Of a DNA stretch of 64,000 nt, positions 26,201 to 34,753 are shown piece by piece. Source of the DNA: Methylocella tundrae (GTDB taxonomy: Bacteria; Pseudomonadota; Alphaproteobacteria; Rhizobiales; Beijerinckiaceae); contig NZ_CP139087.1 of assembly GCF_038024855.1 (NCBI RefSeq), positions 62,001 to 126,000 of the forward strand, written 5' to 3'. Position numbers and translations under genes: made by a program. Below the pieces are notes generated by a model. The model did not search any database. It was not told the origin of the DNA and saw only the letters and a program-made list of their open reading frames with translations. The stretch's first letter is position 1. Each line of letters starts with the position of its first letter.

Positions 26201-27400
26201 ATGAACAAAACGAAACTTCTCACATCCGCCGCCGCCGGCGCCATGCTCGGCGCATTGGTCTTCGGCGCCAGCCCGGCCCTCTCGCAAATGTTCGTCGTAG
26301 ACTGGGCCAGCATCGCCGTGCAGAACGCGTTAAAGGTCCTTCAGGACCAGATTTCCAACACGCTTACCTCCATCAGCGGCCAACTTGGACTTTCCGGCCC
26401 CATCGGCAGCCTCCTCGGCTCATCTGAAAACGGCACCGTAACCCAGCTCCTGCAGCAGGGTTTCACGCAGGAAGCCAACTACGCCAAGGCTTCGGTTGAC
26501 GCGCAGCAACAGATCGTTGACGGGGCGCTCATCTCGCACACCCGCGTCCTGCGCGACTTCCGCAACTCTCAGATCGGCGTCGAGCACACGACCAGTCCTG
26601 TTCACTGCCAAGCTCTCGACAATGGGCAGGCCGTCACCGTGGGCGCCGGCCAGTCCTGGAAGGTGGCGCAGTCGATCGAAGACGTCGGCGACCAGCGCGG
26701 CGAAGCGGCGAACGGCCAACCCGCCTATGTTGGCCGGGCGCAGGCTGTCGCCGCCATCAGCCAGCTCCACTTCGCCAGATATTGTTCGGCGACCGAAGCC
26801 GCCGCCGGACTTTGCACCGCATCCTCAACGCAGAACGCCGATCAGCGCGCTTCCACTCTCTTCGGCACAGGCACGCTGAGCGGGCAGGACGGCGTCACCG
26901 CCGCCAATGATTTTGTCACCAACGCGATCCAGCCGATCGTCCCGGCCGCACTCCGGGCCGAACAATTGACCTCCGAAATCGGCAGGGAGGCCGCTACAAA
27001 AAGGCGAGAATACAACGCCCGGATGTCCCTCGCGCGAAACGTCCTCGACTATGCGGTCGCCGTGCAATCGCCATCCGTCCCTCTCAGCACGGCGCAAAAA
27101 CAGCAGATGCAAAATGAAGGCCTGACGCCGATCGACACGGGTTCCTGGCTCCAGGCGCTCATGCTCGACGCGAACCGCCGCTATAGCGACGTCGATTGGG
27201 CGGCCCAACTCCAAGCCATGCCACCCGCTTCCGTCGCCCGCGAAATCGCGCACGAGCTGGCTGCCACCAACTATCTGTTAACGCAGCTCTATCGCGTCTC
27301 TCTTCTCAATGCGAGCGCCAACGCAACCCATCTCGCCGCGACAACGGAAGCCACTTTCGTGCCCACCGTGCAGCTACCCACCCCGAACATGTCAAACTGA
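26201..27400 (+). CDS. Exported protein in the TraW/IcmX position
   Basis: 399 residues from ATG 26201 (a version 24 bases longer lacks a ribosome site). Signal peptide to about residue 27 (ALSQ). The next stretch (VVDWASIAVQNALKVLQDQI) is helical and resembles the N-termini of VirB5/TrbJ-type minor pilus proteins. The central part holds two Cys; the C-terminus is helical. It lies two genes before dotA/traY, where R64 has traW (icmX in Legionella), so a TraW/IcmX role is plausible by position, with no strong sequence proof. Confidence 0.6.
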   Translation: MNKTKLLTSAAAGAMLGALVFGASPALSQMFVVDWASIAVQNALKVLQDQISNTLTSISGQLGLSGPIGSLLGSSENGTVTQLLQQGFTQEANYAKASVDAQQQIVDGALISHTRVLRDFRNSQIGVEHTTSPVHCQALDNGQAVTVGAGQSWKVAQSIEDVGDQRGEAANGQPAYVGRAQAVAAISQLHFARYCSATEAAAGLCTASSTQNADQRASTLFGTGTLSGQDGVTAANDFVTNAIQPIVPAALRAEQLTSEIGREAATKRREYNARMSLARNVLDYAVAVQSPSVPLSTAQKQQMQNEGLTPIDTGSWLQALMLDANRRYSDVDWAAQLQAMPPASVAREIAHELAATNYLLTQLYRVSLLNASANATHLAATTEATFVPTVQLPTPNMSN

Positions 27401-27429
27401 TCGACGCATCCACTCAAGGACCGCACGAA

Positions 27430-29187
27430 ATGCCCGAAGCCGAACTCACTCTTCCCCCCGATGGCCCCTTGCCCCGCCACCACCTCGGCCCCAACCCCGA
27501 GGCTGAATTCAATCAGCGCGCGCAAGCCGATCGCGACCAGGCCGACGACCACGGCCTCACCGCGGAAATTGCCGACGCGACCTCTCGCGGCAAGACGCAC
27601 CATGACGTCACATATCTGCTTGGCGACAAGCTGAATTTCCTGCCTCCCGAAGACCGCGTCGAGTTCGTTTCGAATGTCCGCGCGACGCTGAGCGGCGAAG
27701 AGGCCGCGTTAGCGTGGCTCGCCCTGCGCAACGAAGAAACGCCTGTCGCCGCCATGGCTGATCGCGCTCGCGGAAAGCAAGACTTCATTGTCGAGTCCCA
27801 CCCCGATGCCATCGGCGACGCCCCCCTCGCGCCTCAATCCGGAACGACGGCAACCGAAACGTCCACCCTCGCTCCAGACCTTCCCGCCGATGAGATCACC
27901 TCGACCGCTCCGGATCAGGCCGTCCTCCCCTTTCCGGTGAACGACCCCGAGCAAGCGCCCACCCCGCTCCAGACTCCCGAGGAACCGGCCGTGCCTTTGG
28001 CTGAGAGAAACCAGACGCAGTCCATCGACCTTCCGCTAGACCCACCCCTTCCTGGCGCCGAAGATGGCGCGCGCCGACCCCTCGCATCGCCCGAAGAACA
28101 GATCGCGGCCTTCAGTGGCCATCCTCCGCTCGCCCAACCGGCGGAAAACCCGGGCGCCAGCGCGGAGGCGCCCGAGAGACAGGCGGGCGTCAGCCTGCCT
28201 CCCGAACTCGCCGCGCCGCGCGCCATGGCGCCAACGATCCTCTTTCCTCAAAACGCAGGCGTCACGTCAGCCGCTGAGGACCAGGCGCCGTCGATCGCCG
28301 CGCGGCAAGAGGCTTCCTCTCCGGTCCCGCCGCCCCCCGATCCTGTCGCGCGGGCAGCGCCCCCTGCGGCTTCCATCAGCCCGGCGCAGCCCGTCGCGGC
28401 GACTGCCAACGCCAATGGAGCCGATCAGAACACGCAGGAAACGCGGCAAACGGCCACAACGCCGGCTACAGCACTTGCGACCCTGCTCGCATCGCTTCGC
28501 CGGCCTTCGCCCTTCGATCGCAAACAGGCGGCGCTCGAAGCGGACAAAGCGGCGGCGGCGGAAAATGCGGCGCCTGCCAAACGTGCCTCACCCGAGGGCA
28601 ATCTCATCGGCCGCTTCGGCATTTTCGACAATGACCAGATGCAGCCCGGCCGGGACGCAAAGGCAGTTACGGCGGCCCAAACGGCCGGATCCAAAGCCAT
28701 ACAATCCCTCGCCTCTCTAGAGAAAAATCACGCCGCCGCGCTTTTCGAGCGAATGAGGGAAGCAGCCGAGCACAATGACGGCGGCATGGAGAAAGTCCTG
28801 TCTGAAATGGCCCCTGGCGGCGCGTTCGAAGATCTCAGGAAGGAGTTCGATCGCGCGATGAGCGAAGAACCCGGCTTTCAGAAGGCTTACGACAGAGCCG
28901 CCAATGACCTCTCATCCTATGCCACGCAGCGCGGCGTGGTCGCCGAGATCTCCAAGGCGCGTCCCACAACCAGTCTCGGCGATCTCGAAAAAATCGACCA
29001 CGAGATTGTCGCGGCCGCCGCGAACCTGCCGGGGAAGGAAGCCGGGAAAAGCGCTTTGGACGAGGCGGCGGAAAAAGCCAAGGAAGTCTTCAAGGATCTC
29101 GTCGACTCCATCCGTAGCGCATTCTCCCGCGATCACGGCCATGACGCGCACAGCCGTCCCTCTCCGAGCCCGAGCCCCGGCCGTTAG
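27430..29187 (+). CDS. Large disordered protein between TraW-position gene and dotA
   Basis: 585 residues from ATG 27430 (AAGGA upstream). Three parts: an acidic helical N-terminus (1-110); a Pro/Ala/Glu-rich, probably disordered middle (about 120-350); a helical C-terminal region (about 380-570) with KNHAAALFERMREAAEH, ending in a basic RPSPSPSPGR tail. No membrane segment or signal peptide. No family recognised. Its place inside the type IVB operon suggests a cytoplasmic partner, a regulator or a protein passed through the channel; the tail resembles that of the fragment at 1-249. Confidence 0.6.
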   Translation: MPEAELTLPPDGPLPRHHLGPNPEAEFNQRAQADRDQADDHGLTAEIADATSRGKTHHDVTYLLGDKLNFLPPEDRVEFVSNVRATLSGEEAALAWLALRNEETPVAAMADRARGKQDFIVESHPDAIGDAPLAPQSGTTATETSTLAPDLPADEITSTAPDQAVLPFPVNDPEQAPTPLQTPEEPAVPLAERNQTQSIDLPLDPPLPGAEDGARRPLASPEEQIAAFSGHPPLAQPAENPGASAEAPERQAGVSLPPELAAPRAMAPTILFPQNAGVTSAAEDQAPSIAARQEASSPVPPPPDPVARAAPPAASISPAQPVAATANANGADQNTQETRQTATTPATALATLLASLRRPSPFDRKQAALEADKAAAAENAAPAKRASPEGNLIGRFGIFDNDQMQPGRDAKAVTAAQTAGSKAIQSLASLEKNHAAALFERMREAAEHNDGGMEKVLSEMAPGGAFEDLRKEFDRAMSEEPGFQKAYDRAANDLSSYATQRGVVAEISKARPTTSLGDLEKIDHEIVAAAANLPGKEAGKSALDEAAEKAKEVFKDLVDSIRSAFSRDHGHDAHSRPSPSPSPGR

Positions 29188-29294
29188 CTTCTCACGACGC
29201 CCAAAATATCCGCCACACTAAAACCCGGCTTTAGAAAATCCCGTTCGCGCGCGCGCGTGGCATCCTCGATCAAGATTTCATTATCGAGGATGCC

Positions 29295-31661
29295 ATGCTG
29301 CGCTTTCCTTTCCCCCACGCCGTTCTTCTTCTCTTCGCCCTCGCCGGAGACGCCTCCCCGGCCATGGCCGCCACGAGCTTCGACATCAGCTGGGCCGCCC
29401 TCGATCCCGGCGACGACTGGGCCTGGAAAATGGTCCAGAGCGTCTTCCCGATTGACGGGACGCCGCCAACATCGACGGGAACCGCGGCGACCATTATCGG
29501 TCAGATCGTCGGACAGCTGACTGGCTTCGTCATGGCCATCGCCATGTCCTATCTCGCCTATACGACGATCATCAACATTCACCGGGTTGCCGAATCGTCG
29601 CAAATTCTCTCGAACGGCATGTCCTCGCTCTTCCTGGTGCGGCTCGGTTTCGCAGCCGTGATGATGTTCCCTCTCTCGTCTGGCTTCTCGACCGGGCAGG
29701 CAGCTGTGCTTCAGGCTACCAAATGGGGTATTGGCATGGCGCGCGTGGTCTATACCAACGCTATCAAGGCAATTGGTCCTGACGCCATGGTTGTCGCCGA
29801 CCCGATCATTCCAGGCACCGCCATTACTGTTCTCGATCTCATGCAGAATGAGCTTTGCCGCGCCTTGATCAACCAGGCAAGCGGGACGACGCTGGTCCCC
29901 GCGCCGACCGTCACAACAATAACCAACGCCAACGGCGGCAATCTCACCTATACTTATTCCCTTGCGGCCGGTAACGGCACCGGCACAGCGACCTGCGGAA
30001 CGATCTCACTGGTCGAGCCGCTGTCCGCGGGCGCAAATCTCGCCGGCGTTTCAATCGACATGTCCGCCCAGCAAAATTCAATCCTTCAAAATATTCTCAC
30101 GACACTACGTCCCCAAATCGAAAGCGTCGCACAAAACTATTGGCAAACCCGGAGCGAATCCGCTTTGTCGCCGCTGCAATCCCTCTACACGACGACTACA
30201 CAGAGCTACACGCAGCAGCTGACCAACGCCGCCACCCAAATCACCAGCCAGATCCGTAGCAAGCTCGCCGCGTCCACGGACGCCCGTAGCGGCAACATTG
30301 GGCTGCTCCAGAACGAAACCCAGCAATCCGCGCTCGGCTGGACGTCAGCCGGCGCCTATTACCTTGAATTCGCGCGGATCAACGGCCTCACATTGTCGCT
30401 GGCCAGCTCCACGCCCATCGTCAATATGCCGAGTTTCGACGGCCTGTCGCCGTCTCTCAAATCGGACCTTGCGCCGCTCTTTACCTCGTCGACGGGATTT
30501 CTCACCCAGCTCCGCAATTACGTCAACGCATCCGACGGGCTGACCACGCCCAGCGCCAATGCCGATACCTCAACCGGACAATATTCCAGCAGCGATCCGG
30601 GAAGCGCCGTCGAGCGGCTTTTCCGCACGCTGACTTTCACCCCCACTCTTCTCAACACAATCGTCGGCATGCTGACGCCGACAGCGGGCGACTATTGGAC
30701 CGACCCGTTTGGCGGCCTCGTCGCCATGGGCAATAAACTCATCACGGTCGCCGTCAGCGCCCTCGGGGCCGCCGGCATTGTCGCGGGTGGAGCCGGGACC
30801 GCAGGTTCTCCGCTCTTTAACGTCCTCACCCTCGGCGTCTCCGGCGCCATCGCCAATGGCATCAGCGCCCTCATGCAATTCTTCGCCGTTCCGGTGTTCT
30901 TCACCTGCATGGGGCTGCTCATCCCCGGCCTCACCATCGCCTTTATTCTCCCAATGGTGCCTTGGCTCATATGGATGGCGGGCGTCGCCGGCTATCTCAT
31001 CCTCGTTTGCGAAGCCGTCGTCGCCGTTCCCTTGTGGATGCTCGCCCATATGACATTTGAAGGCGAAGGACTGCATGGCCGTGGGATCGCCGGTTACGAA
31101 TTGATCTTCAACCTGCTCTTCCGTCCTGTGCTCATGCTTCTCGGCTTGTTCCTCGGCTATTTCATCTTCACCGCCATGTCGTGGCTCATCCGCATGAGCT
31201 TCGGCATCGCCGCCGGCTTCGTTCTCGGCAATGGCTGGCTGGTCACGAACTGGCTCGGATTGATCATCCTCCTCAATATTTTCGTCCTGACCCATCTCGT
31301 CACCGCGACCATGTCCTTCCGCATGATTTCGATCATTCCCCATCACCTGCCGAAGCTGATCGGCTTCTCCTCCACCAATCGCGTCGACATGGACGAATTC
31401 TCCCAGGGCGCCGCCCTCGTGGGCGCCGGCAACGCCTTGAAATCGGTCGAACAAAGCGTTACACCTAAAAGGCTGCAATATGGCGGGGGTGCGGGGCTTG
31501 GCGGACAAAACCAATCACAAGCCAGCAACCAAACACTCCTTCCTGGCCGTTCCGGTGCGAATTCCTCGTCCGGCGGCTCGACAAACCAGAGCGCCCATCT
31601 GGACACAACCCTTCAGGCGACGACCGACGTAAAAGGTTCTCCGCCGCATCAGGATGCCTGA
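29295..31661 (+). CDS. dotA: DotA/TraY polytopic membrane protein
   Basis: 788 residues: signal peptide (about 1-25, AMAAT), a membrane segment around 70-100, a long periplasmic loop (about 170-410) and a cluster of hydrophobic segments (about 470-690), then a Gly/Ser/Gln-rich tail. This is the layout of DotA (1048) and of R64 TraY (745). Segments such as AYTTIINIHRVAESSQILSN and WLIWMAGVAGYLILVCEAVV are typical. DotA-type proteins are essential for type IVB transfer. The next gene overlaps or abuts its stop. Confidence 0.88.
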   Translation: MLRFPFPHAVLLLFALAGDASPAMAATSFDISWAALDPGDDWAWKMVQSVFPIDGTPPTSTGTAATIIGQIVGQLTGFVMAIAMSYLAYTTIINIHRVAESSQILSNGMSSLFLVRLGFAAVMMFPLSSGFSTGQAAVLQATKWGIGMARVVYTNAIKAIGPDAMVVADPIIPGTAITVLDLMQNELCRALINQASGTTLVPAPTVTTITNANGGNLTYTYSLAAGNGTGTATCGTISLVEPLSAGANLAGVSIDMSAQQNSILQNILTTLRPQIESVAQNYWQTRSESALSPLQSLYTTTTQSYTQQLTNAATQITSQIRSKLAASTDARSGNIGLLQNETQQSALGWTSAGAYYLEFARINGLTLSLASSTPIVNMPSFDGLSPSLKSDLAPLFTSSTGFLTQLRNYVNASDGLTTPSANADTSTGQYSSSDPGSAVERLFRTLTFTPTLLNTIVGMLTPTAGDYWTDPFGGLVAMGNKLITVAVSALGAAGIVAGGAGTAGSPLFNVLTLGVSGAIANGISALMQFFAVPVFFTCMGLLIPGLTIAFILPMVPWLIWMAGVAGYLILVCEAVVAVPLWMLAHMTFEGEGLHGRGIAGYELIFNLLFRPVLMLLGLFLGYFIFTAMSWLIRMSFGIAAGFVLGNGWLVTNWLGLIILLNIFVLTHLVTATMSFRMISIIPHHLPKLIGFSSTNRVDMDEFSQGAALVGAGNALKSVEQSVTPKRLQYGGGAGLGGQNQSQASNQTLLPGRSGANSSSGGSTNQSAHLDTTLQATTDVKGSPPHQDA

Positions 31662-31662
31662 T

Positions 31663-32262
31663 ATGTTAAGTCCCAGTAGTTATCTCTTCGGCTACCAGCA
31701 GGGCCAGCACTCTGCTGAACGGGATCAATGGGCGCAAGATTTCAAGGAGCGTCTCGCAGGACGCCGCCCCGTCACGATCGACCAGTCCTATATCGACAGC
31801 CTCCAGGCCGCCCAACAGCAAGCGCAAGTCGCCGCCGATCATAATTATGCGACGGGCAAACAATGGATGGACCACGCCCAGCATCTTGAGCGCGACAACG
31901 CCGATCTCAAAGCAGAGAATGCTCGATTGGTCGCCCTCGGCGAGCGGGGCCTCGCCATGCTCCATGAAATGGCTGGATTTCGGGACACGGCACTCCGCGA
32001 GGGGGAGGCCAAACTAAGGCTGGAACGCAGCCAGCATAAAGAAACCGCTGATGAAAAGCGCCTCTTGGTTGTCTTTATGCGCCTCCTGGCCCATCTCACC
32101 CAAGCGGAGAAAGCCGAAAAGACCGACAATCCTGACTACCGGGATCTAAAATTGTTCGCCGAGGCGCTCCCCATGCAAATCGCATCCGGGCAATGGCCTT
32201 CATCCTTTCCTGCAGAAATCGGCGCCGCCTGGACCCGCCTCCGGAAGGCTCTCGAATCCTGA
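31663..32262 (+). CDS. Coiled-coil hypothetical protein after dotA
   Basis: 199 residues from ATG 31663, one base after the dotA stop, with AGGA 8 bases upstream; ATG 31654 would overlap dotA by 8 bases. Residues about 45-150 are a long helix with heptad-like spacing (LERDNADLKAENARLVAL, KLRLERSQHKETADEKR). No membrane segment. A similar small coiled-coil gene following traY is not known to me. Likely a cytoplasmic accessory protein. Confidence 0.65.
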   Translation: MLSPSSYLFGYQQGQHSAERDQWAQDFKERLAGRRPVTIDQSYIDSLQAAQQQAQVAADHNYATGKQWMDHAQHLERDNADLKAENARLVALGERGLAMLHEMAGFRDTALREGEAKLRLERSQHKETADEKRLLVVFMRLLAHLTQAEKAEKTDNPDYRDLKLFAEALPMQIASGQWPSSFPAEIGAAWTRLRKALES

Positions 32263-32331
32263 TCCTTCCTCTCTCTTCCATCGCGTTCGCGCGCTCATGA
32301 ACCATGATGGTCTTCGCAACAGGAGACCATC

Positions 32332-32643
32332 ATGAAATCCCTCGTTCCCCCTGCCCTCGTCATCTGCGCTGCGCTCCTTTCTGGCTGCGCCTCGGGCAAC
32401 GTCCGATCAGCCAATAGCTACGCCGCTGTAGCTCCCCCACCCATCAAGAGCTACTACTACGATCCCAACGCAGCCTATGGCTCGTCAAACGCCACATGGA
32501 CCCCTCCGGTAATTGACAGACAGGGCACCATCACAAAGCCCTCAGAGCCCTCAAGTCAGGGAAATCGCCCGGATTATGAGAATTCTCGCTGGGCGAGCGG
32601 GGCTGCCGGAAATGGCAAGGGCGCGCCGGCGGGCACCTTCTGA
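32332..32643 (+). CDS. Small lipoprotein ending the rightward arm
   Basis: 103 residues with a lipoprotein signal (lipobox LSGC, about residues 16-19) and an Asn/Ser/Tyr/Pro-rich, probably unstructured mature part (SYYYDPNAAYGSSNATW-type composition). AGGAG lies upstream of ATG 32332. Small lipoproteins are common in transfer loci, for example in entry exclusion or core-complex support; the role here is unknown. Last rightward gene before the bidirectional terminator. Confidence 0.7.
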   Translation: MKSLVPPALVICAALLSGCASGNVRSANSYAAVAPPPIKSYYYDPNAAYGSSNATWTPPVIDRQGTITKPSEPSSQGNRPDYENSRWASGAAGNGKGAPAGTF

Positions 32644-32736
32644 CCTTTTCGTCGGGAGACTTGCCAAACATTCCGAGGCCGACCTAATTGATTTTACACG
32701 ACTTTCTTTTGCGTTCGCCAGAACGCGCGGCGCACT

Positions 32737-32795
32737 TTGCCAAAACACGTGACACTGCGGGCCAGATTTGCCAGAAGAAATGACACTGCGTGCCA
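32737..32795. repeat. Two-copy direct repeat, 28-bp units with 31-bp period
   Basis: Units 32737-32764 and 32768-32795 share TTGCCA at one end and TGACACTGCG plus GCCA at the other, with about five differences. Tandem repeats of this type are found at the ends of IS21-family elements, so this may be a leftover transposon end, but no transposase is nearby. A transcription factor array is the alternative. Confidence 0.45.
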
Positions 32796-32890
32796 AAGTT
32801 CGCGGAGGTTGCGTGCCAACCGGAAAACGCGCCGGCGCATCAGATGCGGTAAACTCTCGCGATATCCGGCAACCGCCACGAGGCTCAAAC

Positions 32891-32921
32891 AAAAAGGCGG
32901 CGTTAAAAACGCCGCCTTTTT
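32891..32921. terminator. Bidirectional rho-independent terminator
   Basis: A perfect 14-bp inverted repeat with a 3-base loop, flanked by an A tract on one side and a T tract on the other. It lies between the rightward lipoprotein gene and the leftward TraX-like gene, so it can end both transcripts. Confidence 0.9.
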
Positions 32922-32942
32922 CCGTGCCTCGAGCTCACGCGA

Positions 32943-33509
32943 TCAGCTCGGCCAGAACGACTCATTCGTTTGCAGATACTCCATCGCCGACGCCAGCCGC
33001 CTCATCCTGATCTGGTAGTTCTCCAGCGCGCTCTTGAAGGCCAGCAGGAAAAACACGGCGCAGAACGGAGCAAACTGAAGCGCGGTGAGAATAAATCCGG
33101 CGCTCCACTCCGTATGGGTCAGCCGATACAGCCATCCGAGAAAAAACAACCACCCAAACCCGAATGCAATGTAGGCCGCGCGCGCCGTCGATCGCCGCCG
33201 GCGCCACAGCAGCGCCTCGAGATCCATGACGGACACCCCCTGATAAAACGCCGTCGCCGCCATGTCGAACGACCGGTCGTCCACGACTCTCAGCGTTTGC
33301 CGTCGCCGATGCCCGCGCTTCACATCATCTATCAGTCCGCGAATCAAATCGGCGTTTTTGACGATCTCTTCGCGCGGCAGGAGACGCAAGGGAGCCGATG
33401 CGATCCATAAGGTTCCTCCCCACAGCCTCCCCCCGAGCCCTTTCTTTACGGGCAGGGAAGCCTCCACACCCGCGCTTCGGCCTTCTCCGCTATCTTGACG
33501 CGGCGACAT
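32943..33509 (-). CDS. TraX/IcmV-like membrane protein
   Basis: 188 residues: a polar N-terminus, then two adjacent hydrophobic segments (about 112-130 and 138-158) and a charged tail with NYQIRMRRLASAMEYLQ. Size and two-segment layout match IcmV (151) and R64 TraX. In R64, traX lies next to traY; here the gene is 1.3 kb past dotA and leftward. The start overlaps the end of the oxidoreductase gene by 20 bases, so the two are coupled. Family assignment rests on layout and neighbours. Confidence 0.6.
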   Translation of the reverse strand: MSPRQDSGEGRSAGVEASLPVKKGLGGRLWGGTLWIASAPLRLLPREEIVKNADLIRGLIDDVKRGHRRRQTLRVVDDRSFDMAATAFYQGVSVMDLEALLWRRRRSTARAAYIAFGFGWLFFLGWLYRLTHTEWSAGFILTALQFAPFCAVFFLLAFKSALENYQIRMRRLASAMEYLQTNESFWPS

Positions 33510-34641
33510 GATTGTCCCCTCCCAGCGATGAAATCACAGCGCTCCAGTCGTTGGGCAGGCCATCAACCCTGCCCTCTGTTCCGTCCGCCTTCCGCCAGAC
33601 GACCGTCGGCGTGCCACGAAGCCCGATGTCTTGCGACGCCGCCATATTGTTCCGAAGCCGCTCCGCCGCCTCGGGCGCCTGTGCGCCTCTATATTCGCGA
33701 TGCTCCCAAGCCGCAGCCATCGCCGCCGGATCCTTGCTCAAAAGAGCCAGCGCGGCAGGCGTGCTCTGATTTTGATCCTCGTAATCGAGCACCGAGACCG
33801 GAATGATCGCCAATTGCACGCGACCCTGATCCACGAGCGGCTTCAGCTCCTGCAACGCCCTCACCGAATAGCTGCACAAAGGATCGACGAACAGCCACAG
33901 CCGGGGCGCTCCCTCATTTCCCATGGTCCCGAACGCGGTCTTTTCCGCCGCTTCCAAAGCGGGCTTCGTCACCGCTTGCCCCTCCGCCGCGTTACCAGCG
34001 GCGCCATCCTTGCCGACAACCACGGTCGGCAGGGCTCCTGCGATCGGAGCGACCTGCTCGCGCGTGAGGTTCTTGCCGGACGAATCCCACATCACACCCG
34101 CGATTGTCGCCTGGCCGTCCGGCGTTGCGTAGAGGACCTGAAATTCAGGTCCATTCTGCAAATAAAAGCCACGCAGACCATGTTTCTCGCCAAGCTCCCG
34201 CACCTGACTGCCGGCGATCGTCAGCAATGTCGACACCGAAAGGTCCAGCTGCGGCCCTGAAACCACAGCTTCCCCATCTGGAGCGATCTGAAGGACCATG
34301 AATTGTTCACCATTGCGGGCGACGACGCTTTTCAGGCCATGCGTCGAACCGAGATCGAGAAGCTTCGCTCCGGTTCGGATAATATGATTCAAAATCGGAA
34401 TCTTATCCGCGCCCTCGGGCGCCGCAAGTACCCCGCCAGCAACGCCTCTTTCCGCTGGCGCGGTAACTGCCGGCGCTTGCGCGGCGGGGGTCTCCACGCC
34501 CACGGCACCGGGCTGATTAGCCGCCTTGATCACGGGCGCGGACGCATCGAGCGAGCAATGAGGCGCTTCTCCCGCCAGAGCCGGCGACGCCGCGATGCCA
34601 AGCGCACCGCCGATCAGCATCAAAGATAAAAGTTCACGCAT
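33490..34641 (-). CDS. TrbB/DsbC-like thiol oxidoreductase with CxxS active site
   Basis: 383 residues: signal peptide (about 1-23), an Ala/Pro-rich linker, a region that may dimerise (about 85-200) and a thioredoxin-fold C-terminal domain (about 245-380: LWLFVDPLCSYS, then GLRGTPTVVW with the cis-Pro loop). This layout matches DsbC/DsbG and R64 TrbB, which fold disulfide-containing transfer proteins in the periplasm. The usual CxxC is CSYS here (Cys near 255), leaving one active-site thiol. ATG 34641 has AGGAGG upstream. Confidence 0.75.
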   Translation of the reverse strand: MRELLSLMLIGGALGIAASPALAGEAPHCSLDASAPVIKAANQPGAVGVETPAAQAPAVTAPAERGVAGGVLAAPEGADKIPILNHIIRTGAKLLDLGSTHGLKSVVARNGEQFMVLQIAPDGEAVVSGPQLDLSVSTLLTIAGSQVRELGEKHGLRGFYLQNGPEFQVLYATPDGQATIAGVMWDSSGKNLTREQVAPIAGALPTVVVGKDGAAGNAAEGQAVTKPALEAAEKTAFGTMGNEGAPRLWLFVDPLCSYSVRALQELKPLVDQGRVQLAIIPVSVLDYEDQNQSTPAALALLSKDPAAMAAAWEHREYRGAQAPEAAERLRNNMAASQDIGLRGTPTVVWRKADGTEGRVDGLPNDWSAVISSLGGDNHVAASR

Positions 34642-34719
34642 TCAAAAACCTCCTGTTGCCTGCGGAGAAGCTACAGAGGCCGCGCGCGAACGAAAAACGG
34701 ACGAACATTCAGGCCCATC

Positions 34720-34753
34720 AAAAAAAAAGCGCCGACTGGTTCGTCAGCGCTTT
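34720..34753 (-). terminator. Rho-independent terminator at the end of the 34744 gene
   Basis: Read leftward, an 11-pair stem (AAAGCGCTGAC with GTCGGCGCTTT, one G-T pair) and a 6-base loop lead into eight or nine T. The TGA stop of the upstream gene is inside the stem. Confidence 0.8.
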
